Assembly: GCA_001556995.1 (NCBI GenBank)
Contig: LSKF01000048.1
Location: 1-59,736, forward strand
DNA length: 59,736 nt
Source of the DNA: Erythrobacteraceae bacterium CCH12-C2
GTDB lineage: Bacteria; Pseudomonadota; Alphaproteobacteria; Sphingomonadales; Sphingomonadaceae
Reading direction: 5' to 3'
Shown here: one piece after another, positions 52,681-59,736 of the stretch
Layout of the letters: the number at the start of each line of letters is the position of its first letter
Position numbering within the stretch: position 1 is the first letter of the stretch
Program-made: the position numbers and the translations under genes
The notes under the pieces: model-generated
Database searches by the model: none
Told to the model about the DNA's origin: nothing
Seen by the model: the letters and a program-made list of their open reading frames with translations, nothing else

Positions 52681-53363
52681 GCGTCCTTCAGGTAATAGCG
52701 CGCCCCTGGCACCATCGCGTCGTCAAAGTCATAGATGATCGGCTGCCCGGTGGGAATCTCAAGGTCGGTAATGTCCGCATCCGAAATGCCCGAGAGATGC
52801 TTGACCAGCGCCCGCAGCGAATTGCCGTGGGCCGAGATGATCACCGTCTCGCCGCTGGCGAGCACCGGCAGGATCGCGCTTTCCCAATAGGGCAGCACGC
52901 GGAGGATGGTGAGCTTGAGGCTCTCGGTGTTCGGGATCGCAATCCCGGCATAGCGCGGATCGCTCGCCAGATCGAAAGGGCTGCCCGGCTCCAGCGGCGG
53001 GGGCGGCACGTCAAAGCTGCGGCGCCAGATGTGGACCTGTTCCTCGCCGTGCTTTTCGCGCGTCTCTTGCTTGTCGAGCCCGGTCAGCCCGCCATAGTGG
53101 CGTTCATTGAGGTGCCAGTCCTTGGTCACCGGGATCCACAGCCGCCCGGCCTCTTCCAGCGCCAGATTGAGCGTCTTGATCGCGCGGGTCTGGAGCGAGG
53201 TGAAGCCCACCGTCGGCAGAGCGCCCTTGGCCTTCATCAGCGCGCCGGCCGCAATGGCTTCGGCCACGCCCTGATCGGTCAGGCTGACATCCCACCATCC
53301 GGTGAAGCGGTTTTCGAGGTTCCACTGGCTCTGGCCGTGGCGGACGAGGATGAGCTTGGGCAT
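52677..53363 (-). CDS. gpmA: 2,3-bisphosphoglycerate-dependent phosphoglycerate mutase
   Basis: It is a glycolytic phosphohistidine mutase of 228 residues. The active-site start is [29 protein letters not shown], with His 10 region as the phospho-acceptor. [31 protein letters not shown] and the second His in [17 protein letters not shown] are present. It heads the five-gene minus-strand operon to ribF. Confidence 0.97.
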   Translation of the reverse strand: MPKLILVRHGQSQWNLENRFTGWWDVSLTDQGVAEAIAAGALMKAKGALPTVGFTSLQTRAIKTLNLALEEAGRLWIPVTKDWHLNERHYGGLTGLDKQETREKHGEEQVHIWRRSFDVPPPPLEPGSPFDLASDPRYAGIAIPNTESLKLTILRVLPYWESAILPVLASGETVIISAHGNSLRALVKHLSGISDADITDLEIPTGQPIIYDFDDAMVPGARYYLKDA

Positions 53364-53395
53364 TGTGGCTCCGTCACTGTCGGGAGCGGCGTTCG

Positions 53396-53545
53396 TTAGC
53401 CATCGGAGGACGGATTGGGAAGCGATTCCGTTGCGCTCGAATCGCCCAAGGCTCGCGCTTGGGCCTTCCTGCGCCGCAGGTTCTCGCGCAGCTTGGCCGC
53501 GAGCCGCTCTTCTCGTGACATATTCTTGCGGGGCTCTTCACTCAT
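53396..53545 (-). CDS. Small basic protein of unknown function
   Basis: It has 49 residues from ATG 53545 (MSEEPRKNMSREERLAAKLRENLRRRKAQARALGDSS...), with AAGGCG upstream. The Arg/Lys-rich helix is typical of small conserved hypothetical proteins in sphingomonads, as far as I recall. The frame is open further upstream across the tRNA region, which cannot be coding. It lies between gpmA and the tRNA gene, in the direction of gpmA. Confidence 0.65.
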   Translation of the reverse strand: MSEEPRKNMSREERLAAKLRENLRRRKAQARALGDSSATESLPNPSSDG

Positions 53546-53634
53546 GCGCAACGCCTTGCAGATATGTGGTGCCTCCATCAACCCCCGCTTGACATTGCGA
53601 GGACGCGCGACAATAGGGCGCGCCTGTTTCCGGC

Positions 53635-53709
53635 GCTGCTGTAGCTCAGTGGTAGAGCGCACCCTTGGTAAGGGTGAGGTCGGGAGTTCAATCCTCCCCA
53701 GCAGCACCA
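53635..53709 (+). tRNA. tRNA-Thr (anticodon GGT)
   Basis: The cloverleaf is complete. The acceptor stem GCTGCTG pairs with CAGCAGC. The D arm is GCTCAGTGGTAGAGC, the anticodon stem CACCC-TTGGTAA-GGGTG has GGT as anticodon, and the T arm is GGGAG-TTCAATC-CTCCC. Discriminator A and CCA (53707-53709) are encoded. Confidence 0.97.
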
Positions 53710-53770
53710 TTCCTTGTCCCGCGTGACGCGAATGGTGGCTCAGCGCCCGGACCGCCCCCCTTACAATTGA

Positions 53771-53806
53771 AAAGCGGCGCGGAAGGTTGCCCCTCCGCGC
53801 CGCTTT
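53771..53806 (-). terminator. Terminator after the thiolase gene
   Basis: AAAGCGGCGCGGA (53771-53783) and TCCGCGCCGCTTT (53794-53806) form a 13-base perfect stem with a 10-base loop. On the minus strand it is followed by TTCAATTG, so it ends the thiolase transcript (stop at 53829). Confidence 0.75.
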
Positions 53807-53828
53807 GCATGGCTAATTGTGCCGGGCC

Positions 53829-55010
53829 TTAGAAGACCTCGAACAACCCCGCTGCGCCCTGACCGCCGCCGATGCACATCGTCACCACGACATACTTCGC
53901 CCCGCGGCGCTTGCCTTCGATCAGCGCGTGGCCGGTGCAGCGTGCGCCGGTCATGCCGTAAGGGTGGCCGATCGAGATCGAGCCGCCGTTGACGTTGAGG
54001 ATGTCGTTCGGGATGCCGAGCGTGTCGCGGCAATAGAGCACTTGCACGGCGAAAGCCTCGTTCAGCTCCCACAGCCCGATGTCGTCCATCTTGAGCCCGG
54101 TTGCCTTGAGGAGCTTCGGAATCGCGAAGACGGGGCCAATGCCCATCTCGTCAGGCTCGGTCCCGGCGACCGCCATGCCAACATAGCGGCCGAGCGGCTG
54201 GAGGCCCTTCTGTTCGGCGAGCTTGGCTTCCATCAGCACCGCGGCCGAAGAACCGTCCGACAGCTGCGAGGCGTTACCCGCGGTGATGTTCATGCCCGGA
54301 CCCATCACCGGCTGGAGCGATTGCAGGCCTTCGAGCGTGGTCGAGGGGCGGTTGCCTTCGTCCTTGGCGAGGGTGACTTCGACCATGCTGGTCTCACCGG
54401 TGTCCTTGTCCTTCACCGCCATCGTGGCGGTGACGGGGACGATCTCGGCGTCGAAATAGCCCGCAGCCTGCGCCGCAGCCGTGCGCATCTGCGATTGGTA
54501 GGCATATTCGTCCTGCGCCTCGCGGGTGACGCCATAACGCTTCGCCACCACTTCGGCGGTGCCGAGCATCGGCATGTAGACATCCTTGTGCATCGCGATC
54601 AGCGAGCGATCGGGCGACACGCGCATTTCCGGGGTCTGGACGAGGCTGATCGAATCCTGCCCGCCGCCGACGACGATATCCATGTTGTCGACGATGATCT
54701 GCTTGGCCGCGGTGGCAATCGCCATGAGGCCGGAAGAGCACTGGCGGTCGATGGTGTGGCCGGGGACCGTCACCGGGCACCCGGCGCGCAGCGCGACCTG
54801 GCGGGCGATATTGCCCGCCTGCGTGCCCTGCGTGAGGACCGCGCCCCACACCACGTCGTCGATTGCGCCCGCTTCGATGCCTGCGCGTTCGATCGCGGGG
54901 GCAAGGCTCAAGGCGCCGAGCGTTGGCCCGGGGGTGGCGTTGAAGGCACCCTTGTAGGCGCGGCCAATGGGGGTGCGGGCGGTGGAAACGATTACGGCGT
55001 CACGTGCCAT
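53829..55010 (-). CDS. Acetyl-CoA C-acyltransferase (thiolase)
   Basis: It is a thiolase of 393 residues that cleaves or condenses beta-ketoacyl-CoA. The nucleophile Cys is in [17 protein letters not shown] (about 90). The second-half motifs are [19 protein letters not shown] (catalytic His) and [19 protein letters not shown] (catalytic Cys). Whether it is biosynthetic (PhaA) or degradative (FadA-like) cannot be settled; the family form and the MaoC-type gene upstream favour fatty-acid or aromatic-CoA metabolism. Confidence 0.93.
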   Translation of the reverse strand: MARDAVIVSTARTPIGRAYKGAFNATPGPTLGALSLAPAIERAGIEAGAIDDVVWGAVLTQGTQAGNIARQVALRAGCPVTVPGHTIDRQCSSGLMAIATAAKQIIVDNMDIVVGGGQDSISLVQTPEMRVSPDRSLIAMHKDVYMPMLGTAEVVAKRYGVTREAQDEYAYQSQMRTAAAQAAGYFDAEIVPVTATMAVKDKDTGETSMVEVTLAKDEGNRPSTTLEGLQSLQPVMGPGMNITAGNASQLSDGSSAAVLMEAKLAEQKGLQPLGRYVGMAVAGTEPDEMGIGPVFAIPKLLKATGLKMDDIGLWELNEAFAVQVLYCRDTLGIPNDILNVNGGSISIGHPYGMTGARCTGHALIEGKRRGAKYVVVTMCIGGGQGAAGLFEVF

Positions 55011-55036
55011 GATAGGGGTATCCTTGTTGAAAGATG

Positions 55037-55576
55037 TCAGTCAGGAAACCTCGCCGCCCCTTCTTCGAGCGGGAGGTAGAGCGCGCCGCAAATCAACGAC
55101 ACGCCGTGATAGAAGGCGGTAAGCTGGACGATCTCGAGCGCCTCGGCTTCCGAGAAATGCGCCGAAAGGGCGGCCCATTGCCCGTCGGTCAGGCGCTTGG
55201 TGTCGAGCAGCGCGTCGACGCTGGCGATCAGCACCGCCTCGCGTTCGTTCCACACCGGATCATCCGCGCCGCCATGGACGAGCGCACGCTGCTGGGCTTC
55301 GTCGATCCCGGCCTTCTCCGCAAAACCGCGGATATGAACGCCGTATTCGTACTCACAGCCGCAGCGCGCCGTGGTGCGGTCAATCACCAACTCGCGCTCG
55401 CGCAGACCCAAAGGGCCGCGGTCGAGCATCGAGCCAGCGGTGAACTTGCCCCACGCGCGCTCGTTCTTTGCGAGCGTGGTGAACAGCTTGAGCGGGGGTG
55501 CGCCCCGCATCAGGACGGCCATCGCCCGAGCGAATGGCTCGGGGTAAGGCTCGGCTAGGGGTTCGATGCGCGCCAT
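55037..55576 (-). CDS. Carboxymuconolactone decarboxylase/AhpD-like family protein
   Basis: It is an all-helical protein of 179 residues from ATG 55576. The family core is [39 protein letters not shown], with Cys, Glu and His in the positions used by AhpD/CMD-type enzymes. The long form seen here lacks the second Cys arrangement of AhpD, so gamma-carboxymuconolactone decarboxylase or a peroxidase-like role is uncertain. It starts 5 bases after the MaoC stop and is followed by the thiolase gene. Confidence 0.87.
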   Translation of the reverse strand: MARIEPLAEPYPEPFARAMAVLMRGAPPLKLFTTLAKNERAWGKFTAGSMLDRGPLGLRERELVIDRTTARCGCEYEYGVHIRGFAEKAGIDEAQQRALVHGGADDPVWNEREAVLIASVDALLDTKRLTDGQWAALSAHFSEAEALEIVQLTAFYHGVSLICGALYLPLEEGAARFPD

Positions 55577-55581
55577 CGGGC

Positions 55582-56031
55582 TTACACGAAGTATTGCGTG
55601 ATCCACTCGCAGATCAGCGCGGGCTTTTCTTCGCCTTCGATCTCGATCGTGATCTCGCAGGTCTGCTGCCACTGGCCGGGGCGCTTTTCGACCATTTCGG
55701 TGAGCTTCCACACGCCGCGGATGCGCTTGCCCGCGCGCACGGGGGCGATGAAGCGGGTTTTGTTGCCGCCATAATTGACGCCCATCTTCACCCCATCAAT
55801 GCGCGGCGCGCCGCCCTGGGCGCCCAGATAGGGGATCATCGAGAGCGTCAGGAACCCGTGGGCGATGGTGCCGCCGAACGGGGTCATCTTTGCCATCTCT
55901 TCGTTGACGTGAATGAACTGGTGATCACCCGTCGCCTCGGCGAACTGGTTGATGCGTTCCTGGCTCATTTCGGCCCATTCGCTGGTACCGATCACTTCGC
56001 CGACCTTGGCGGCCAATTCTTGTGGGTTCAT
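55582..56031 (-). CDS. MaoC family dehydratase
   Basis: It is an (R)-specific enoyl-CoA hydratase-like protein of 149 residues with a hot-dog fold. ATG 56031 has AAGGAGGA just upstream. The catalytic loop is ATGDHQFIHVNEEMAKMTPFGGTIAHGFLTLSMIPYL, with Asp-His as the hydratase dyad. It is followed in the same direction by the CMD-like and thiolase genes, so the three probably form one unit acting on enoyl-CoA and ketoacyl-CoA. Confidence 0.92.
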   Translation of the reverse strand: MNPQELAAKVGEVIGTSEWAEMSQERINQFAEATGDHQFIHVNEEMAKMTPFGGTIAHGFLTLSMIPYLGAQGGAPRIDGVKMGVNYGGNKTRFIAPVRAGKRIRGVWKLTEMVEKRPGQWQQTCEITIEIEGEEKPALICEWITQYFV

Positions 56032-56133
56032 CGGGCTCCTCCTTCGCTTGTCGCGGGCGGAATCCCGTGCCCGCCGCGCTGCTTGTCCGGGAGGCGTCAT
56101 GGCCCAACAATGGGGCGAGCGCAACGGTGCGAA

Positions 56134-57516
56134 CTATGCCGCTACGGCACCGCGCAGCTTGCTGCCGATGGAGGCCTTGCGCGAGGCTCGGCGGTCCAGC
56201 TTGGTGCGCGCCGAATCGATGCGGGCGCAATAGGTGGCGAGCCCGGTTTGCAGCCCCACCAGCATCAGCATCACCGGCTGATAGGCGATTCCCTGGAAGG
56301 TCGCCCCGACCAGATAGATGACCGCGCCCATCTGCAAGGCTGCGGCCAGCGGTGCGATCCAGCGGGTTGCCTCGGCCTCATCGCCCCGCCAGCGGCGCTG
56401 GATACGCTCCATCTGCCACAGCCCGACCGCATGGAGCGTAAGCCACAGGATCAGCCCCGGCCAGCCCTGCTCGCCCAGCATCTCGAAGATCGAGGAGTGA
56501 TAGGCGCGCGCCTTGTCCTCGACCTCCTGATAGGAGACCGTGGTGGTGTTCCCGTCCGTCTTCTTGACCGGCATGACATAGGTAAAGCGGTTGGAGCGAT
56601 AGGCATCGAACCCGCCGCCGAGCGGCTTTTCCTCGACATAATCGAGCGTCCATTTCCACACTGCCACGCGGGTGGAGGCGCTTTCATCGCCGTCCGGCTC
56701 GGCAATCGTGGCCATGCGGTCGTAATAGCTTTGCGGCAGGAAGGGCAGCGCGACGAGGCCGAGCAGGGCCGCCCCGGCGATGAAAGCGAACCGCCGCTTG
56801 GTGTAGCGCAACAGCAAGCCCGCCAGCGCCGCGATACAGAGCAGGCCGGTGCGTGCCTCGGTGCCAACGGGGACCAGCAGGCAGGCAAAGGTGAGGGCAA
56901 CGGCGAAGGCGATCACCGTCCAATGCCGCGGGAACACCGTTCCGTGCTTCACGAACCACCACAGCAGCGGGATCAGTCCGATCGCCACGGTCGCCAGGGT
57001 AGAACTCTCGTAGATCCCGCTATTGTCATCGACGAAGAAGTTGAGCTCGCCATAGCCACCGCCGCCCGTCACCACCTTGAGCCCGGTGGCGATCACGATC
57101 GTCGCTACCGAAAGCAACAGAATCAGCCCCAGCCCCTCGATCCGCGATCGGGTGGTGAGCGTGAGCGGCAGGAAGATCGCAAACAGCAGCGACTTCCACA
57201 CCCAGTCCCACTTGGTCAGGGCTTCTTCGGGGAAATCGGCGTTCCCGGTCGTCCACCAGCAATAGGCCAGCAGCGCCAGCAGGAGCCCTTGCCGCAGGGT
57301 AAAGCGTGCGCCCGCCTTGTTGTCGAGCACCAGCCATCCGCCAAAGGCGGCGGCAAAGGCAATCAGCGACATGGGCAGGGTGGTGATGATCGAATAGCCG
57401 ATGCGCTGCGGCGCAAGGATGTCGATATAGACATACAGCAGCACCCACAGGAACGGGCGCTTGATACCGATCAGCAGCACATAGCCGATGAAGGCGAGGA
57501 AGAAGAGGTCCTTCAT
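56134..57516 (-). CDS. Putative O-glycosylation ligase, exosortase A system-associated
   Basis: It is a polytopic membrane protein of 460 residues with about ten hydrophobic segments, in the Wzy/WaaL-like O-antigen ligase superfamily. The N-terminus MKDLFFLAFIGYVLLIGIKRPFLWVLLYVYIDILAPQRIGYSI and the conserved HSSIFEMLGEQGWPGLILWL periplasmic-loop region match the exosortase A-associated group. Such proteins accompany exosortase A and EPS genes and are thought to attach or polymerize glycans. The start overlaps the stop of the upstream 70-residue gene. Confidence 0.9.
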   Translation of the reverse strand: MKDLFFLAFIGYVLLIGIKRPFLWVLLYVYIDILAPQRIGYSIITTLPMSLIAFAAAFGGWLVLDNKAGARFTLRQGLLLALLAYCWWTTGNADFPEEALTKWDWVWKSLLFAIFLPLTLTTRSRIEGLGLILLLSVATIVIATGLKVVTGGGGYGELNFFVDDNSGIYESSTLATVAIGLIPLLWWFVKHGTVFPRHWTVIAFAVALTFACLLVPVGTEARTGLLCIAALAGLLLRYTKRRFAFIAGAALLGLVALPFLPQSYYDRMATIAEPDGDESASTRVAVWKWTLDYVEEKPLGGGFDAYRSNRFTYVMPVKKTDGNTTTVSYQEVEDKARAYHSSIFEMLGEQGWPGLILWLTLHAVGLWQMERIQRRWRGDEAEATRWIAPLAAALQMGAVIYLVGATFQGIAYQPVMLMLVGLQTGLATYCARIDSARTKLDRRASRKASIGSKLRGAVAA

Positions 57517-57725
57517 TCCGAACCTGCGGTCCCGTCGCCTTCATCGCCCCGCGCGCGGCGCGCCGCCGCGCGGCCCGCCGCGCTCGTTGCCTCACGCTTG
57601 CTGTCCATTGCGGCGGCAATCTCTTCGAGCAGCGGGTCCTCGTCGAGCCCCGGACGCAGCAACAGCCGCAGCATCGCCAGAGCCATGAGGCCATGTCCGA
57701 GAGCGAGTGCGAAAGTGTCGATCAT
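57513..57725 (-). CDS. Small membrane-anchored protein coupled to the O-glycosylation ligase
   Basis: It has 70 residues. A single N-terminal hydrophobic helix (about 5-24, FALALGHGLMALAMLRLLL) is followed by an acidic then Arg/Ala-rich tail. ATGA overlap with the ligase start implies coupled translation. No known domain is recognised; it may be an accessory subunit, which is inference from position only. Confidence 0.65.
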   Translation of the reverse strand: MIDTFALALGHGLMALAMLRLLLRPGLDEDPLLEEIAAAMDSKREATSAAGRAAARRARGDEGDGTAGSE

Positions 57726-57816
57726 GGGTCAGGCGGGTCCGCAAGGTGGCAATATGCCGCTGTACCCTCAGTCAGTTGACGCCGCGTTAAGCACGCGTGG
57801 GCTAAGGCGTCGAGCC

Positions 57817-59070
57817 ATGACCCGCATTCTCCATGTCCTCGATCATTCGCTGCCGCTCCACAGCGGCTACACCTTCCGCACCCGCGCGATTCTGAAAGCG
57901 CAACAAGGCCTCGGGCTGGAGGTGCGCGGGATCACCGGGCAGCGCCACAATCTGGAAGCGGCGTGGGATTGTCCGGACGAGGTGGCCGACGGCCTGACCT
58001 TTCACCGCACCCCCGGCACGCCTGAAGGCCCGCCGCCGCTGCGTGAGCTCGGCGAGATCGCCGCGCTGGATGGGGCGATCCGGCAGCTGGCGGCAGACGG
58101 CTTTCGCCCTGACATCATCCACGCGCATTCGCCCGCGCTGTGCGGTGCGGCGGCAAGCCGGGCAGCGCGGGCGTTGGGGGTGCCGTTCGTCTATGAAATC
58201 CGGGCGTTCTGGGAGGATGCGGCGGTCGGCAATCTCACCGGCACCGAAGGCAGCCTCAAATATCGCCTCACCCGCGCGCTGGAAACGCGAGTGGCGCGGC
58301 AGGCGGATGCGCTGTTCACGATCTGCGACGGCCTGCGCGATGATCTGATCACGCGGGGCATCGCGCCGGAGCGGATCGGGGTGATGCGCAATGGGGTCGA
58401 TCTGGAACTGTTTGGCGAGCCTGTGGCGCGCGACAATGCGCTGGCGGGCGAACTGGACATTGCGCCCGGTGCGCCGGTGATTGGCTATATTGGCAGCTTC
58501 TATGCCTATGAGGGTGTCGATGATCTGATCGCCGCCATGCCCCTGCTGCGCGCCTCGCACCCCGAGGCGCGGCTGCTGCTGGTAGGGGCCGGGCCGATGG
58601 ACGCCGCCTGGCGCGCGGCTGCGGCAGCCCTGCCCGAGCCTGACGCGGTGATCTTCACCGGGCGCGTCCCGCACACGGCGGTCGAGCGCTACTATTCGCT
58701 GGTCGACGTGCTCGCCTACCCGCGCAAGAGCCAGCGCCTGACCGATCTTGTGACGCCGCTGAAACCGCTCGAAGCGATGGCGCAGCGCCGGTTGGTCGCG
58801 GCCTCTAGCGTGGGCGGGCACCGCGAGCTTATCAGCGATGGTGTCACGGGCACGCTGTTCACGCCCGATGACCCCGCTGCCTGCGCCGCTGCGTTGGCAA
58901 GCTTGCTGAATGCGCGCGGGGGCTGGGACGCGATGAAGGACCGCGCTCAGGCCCATGTCCGCGCGCGGCATGACTGGGCGGCCAATGCGCGCGATTATCT
59001 CGATGTTTACCATCGACTGTTAGCCCCATCGATAGGCAGCGCGCCGCTTGGTGCGCCGGTCGCCGCATGA
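57817..59070 (+). CDS. Glycosyltransferase, exosortase A-associated (TIGR04063-like)
   Basis: It is a GT-B glycosyltransferase of 417 residues from ATG 57817 (AAGGCG upstream). The start MTRILHVLDHSLPLHSGYTFRTRAILKAQQGLGLEVRGITGQRH is the hallmark of the PEP-CTERM/exosortase A-associated group. FVYEIRAFWEDAAVGNLTGTEGSLKYRLTRALE, then VIGYIGSFYAYEGVDDLI and the C-terminal donor site LTDLVTPLKPLEAMAQRRLVAASSVGGHRELI follow. It is divergent from the ligase and probably builds exopolysaccharide or the glycan the ligase uses. Confidence 0.92.
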   Translation: MTRILHVLDHSLPLHSGYTFRTRAILKAQQGLGLEVRGITGQRHNLEAAWDCPDEVADGLTFHRTPGTPEGPPPLRELGEIAALDGAIRQLAADGFRPDIIHAHSPALCGAAASRAARALGVPFVYEIRAFWEDAAVGNLTGTEGSLKYRLTRALETRVARQADALFTICDGLRDDLITRGIAPERIGVMRNGVDLELFGEPVARDNALAGELDIAPGAPVIGYIGSFYAYEGVDDLIAAMPLLRASHPEARLLLVGAGPMDAAWRAAAAALPEPDAVIFTGRVPHTAVERYYSLVDVLAYPRKSQRLTDLVTPLKPLEAMAQRRLVAASSVGGHRELISDGVTGTLFTPDDPAACAAALASLLNARGGWDAMKDRAQAHVRARHDWAANARDYLDVYHRLLAPSIGSAPLGAPVAA

Positions 59071-59091
59071 GCAGCAGGATGATTGGGTCAT

Positions 59092-59736
59092 ATGAAGACA
59101 AGCCAGTATCGCAGCCGTCGGAAAGGGACCGAGGATAAGGCCAGCGCACGGCGTCCTCGCACGTTGCGGGCGCTTCCGGCCTTTGCACCGATCCTTGGCG
59201 GATGGGGCGCTCTTCTGGGCGCGCTGGTGGTTCTGGTCCTGCCGCTGAGCGTGGTCGATCAGGTCTTGGGTGGGAATGGCCTCGCCGGACTTGGTTCGCA
59301 GGTGCAGTGGCTGTTGGCCGCTCTCGCCGCGGCGGCGATGGGGGGCATCCTCTATCTGATCGCTGTCAAGCTTTCGGTCAAAGCCGTCGCACCCAGCGCT
59401 CCGGATGACCTGATCCGCGGGGTCAGCTCGCTGCTGCGCCCGATTGATCCCTATAATGACCTCGGCAGCCCCAGCTTTGACGAGCCCATGAGCGACTCGC
59501 CTTTTGCGGCGTGGCGACTCGAACCTCTTGAGGAGCCTCGCGAAACTCCGAAGCCGGTCGAGGCTGCACCGCCAAGCCCTCCGCGCGAGCTTGATCTGTC
59601 GCAGTTTGCGGAATTGCCCGGGCGCAACGCAGTGTGGGTCGATGAGACGGTGGCTGAGCCGCACCAGGCGTCCGCGATGCCGCATGCTCCCGCACCCGTC
59701 CTCGCTCCCACACCCGCTCCCACCCCCGTCCCCGCT
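59092..59736 (+). CDS. Partial membrane protein with proline-rich tail
   Basis: The frame from ATG 59092 is open for 215 codons to the window edge. A basic N-terminus (KTSQYRSRRKGTEDKASARR) precedes two transmembrane segments (about 32-55 and 75-95). A cytosolic stretch follows, with SSLLRPIDPYNDLGSPSFDEPMSDSPFAAWRLEPLEEP, ending in an Ala/Pro/Thr-rich repeat. It follows the exosortase-associated glycosyltransferase by 21 bases and probably belongs to the same operon. The family is not recognised. Confidence 0.7.
   Translation, partial: MKTSQYRSRRKGTEDKASARRPRTLRALPAFAPILGGWGALLGALVVLVLPLSVVDQVLGGNGLAGLGSQVQWLLAALAAAAMGGILYLIAVKLSVKAVAPSAPDDLIRGVSSLLRPIDPYNDLGSPSFDEPMSDSPFAAWRLEPLEEPRETPKPVEAAPPSPPRELDLSQFAELPGRNAVWVDETVAEPHQASAMPHAPAPVLAPTPAPTPVPA

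Noticed and set aside
55498..57816. Plus-strand frame open for more than 770 codons upstream of the glycosyltransferase at 57817
   Set aside because: It is antisense to the MaoC gene, the O-glycosylation ligase and its 70-residue partner. Its translation is Arg/Gln/His-rich low complexity, and an ATG with a ribosome-binding site starts the real glycosyltransferase at 57817.
1..59736. CRISPR array, prophage, transposase or integrase
   Set aside because: No regularly spaced direct repeats and no recombinase, phage or transposase motifs were seen; the repeats found are palindromic and dispersed.

Overview
The window looks like chromosomal core genome from a high-GC alphaproteobacterium of the Sphingomonadales, most likely an Erythrobacteraceae-type organism (Erythrobacter, Porphyrobacter and relatives). 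Three things point there: alphaproteobacterial cell-cycle regulators (a DUF1013/TrcR protein at 8201 and a SciP/DUF1153 protein at 29415), an exosortase A-associated glycan locus at the right edge, and intergenic palindromes of a style I associate with sphingomonads. I could not run any search. Family calls rest on motifs I can see and on memory of the families.

Left part (1-31.5 kb). clpA and a DUF1192 gene lie on the minus strand. They are followed by a quinone oxidoreductase and a glutathione S-transferase, a roadblock/LC7-like protein whose frame is open upstream into a PAS_5-like region, and an LpxH-like phosphatase translationally coupled to a glycosyltransferase. Next come trcR, a fadD-like acyl-CoA ligase, and a bactofilin with an M23 peptidase. 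A plus-strand run then carries proA-nadD-rsfS-rlmH-envC-ctpA-dsbB-coq7. After it come a sugar-nucleotide epimerase, fabI, a YihY protein, a CbpA-type DnaJ protein, pdxH, phzF, a serine-hydrolase lipoprotein, mnmA, sciP and a GlsB-type membrane protein.

Middle (30-46 kb). An RND efflux pair has a permease of about 1260 residues that carries roughly 200 extra residues between its two halves. It is followed by a DUF445 protein, two paralogous secreted TonB-C-like proteins, etfBA with a LiuR-like operator, sucC with a GFA protein, cysQ, an OmpA-like lipoprotein and a CorC/HlyC-type protein.

Right part (45-59.7 kb). Two tightly overlapping minus-strand operons dominate: ileS-lspA-DUF3035 lipoprotein, and gpmA-purE-purK-folA-ribF, with start/stop overlaps of a few bases at most junctions. 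Then come tRNA-Thr(GGT), a thiolase with MaoC and carboxymuconolactone-decarboxylase-like genes, and finally the exosortase A-associated O-glycosylation ligase, a 70-residue partner, a glycosyltransferase and a truncated membrane protein running off the window.

The most distinctive non-coding feature is the number of intergenic palindromes. One family has four copies (10788, 27554, 39556, 52084), two of them inside operons (etfB/etfA and purE/purK). At least six other inverted-repeat elements are present. I see no CRISPR array, transposase, prophage or clear genomic island. The best candidates for something new are the enlarged RND permease, the PAS/roadblock gene, the split serine-hydrolase pair, the ATT start of rlmH behind a multi-hairpin leader, and a terminator-like hairpin that contains a Shine-Dalgarno sequence.
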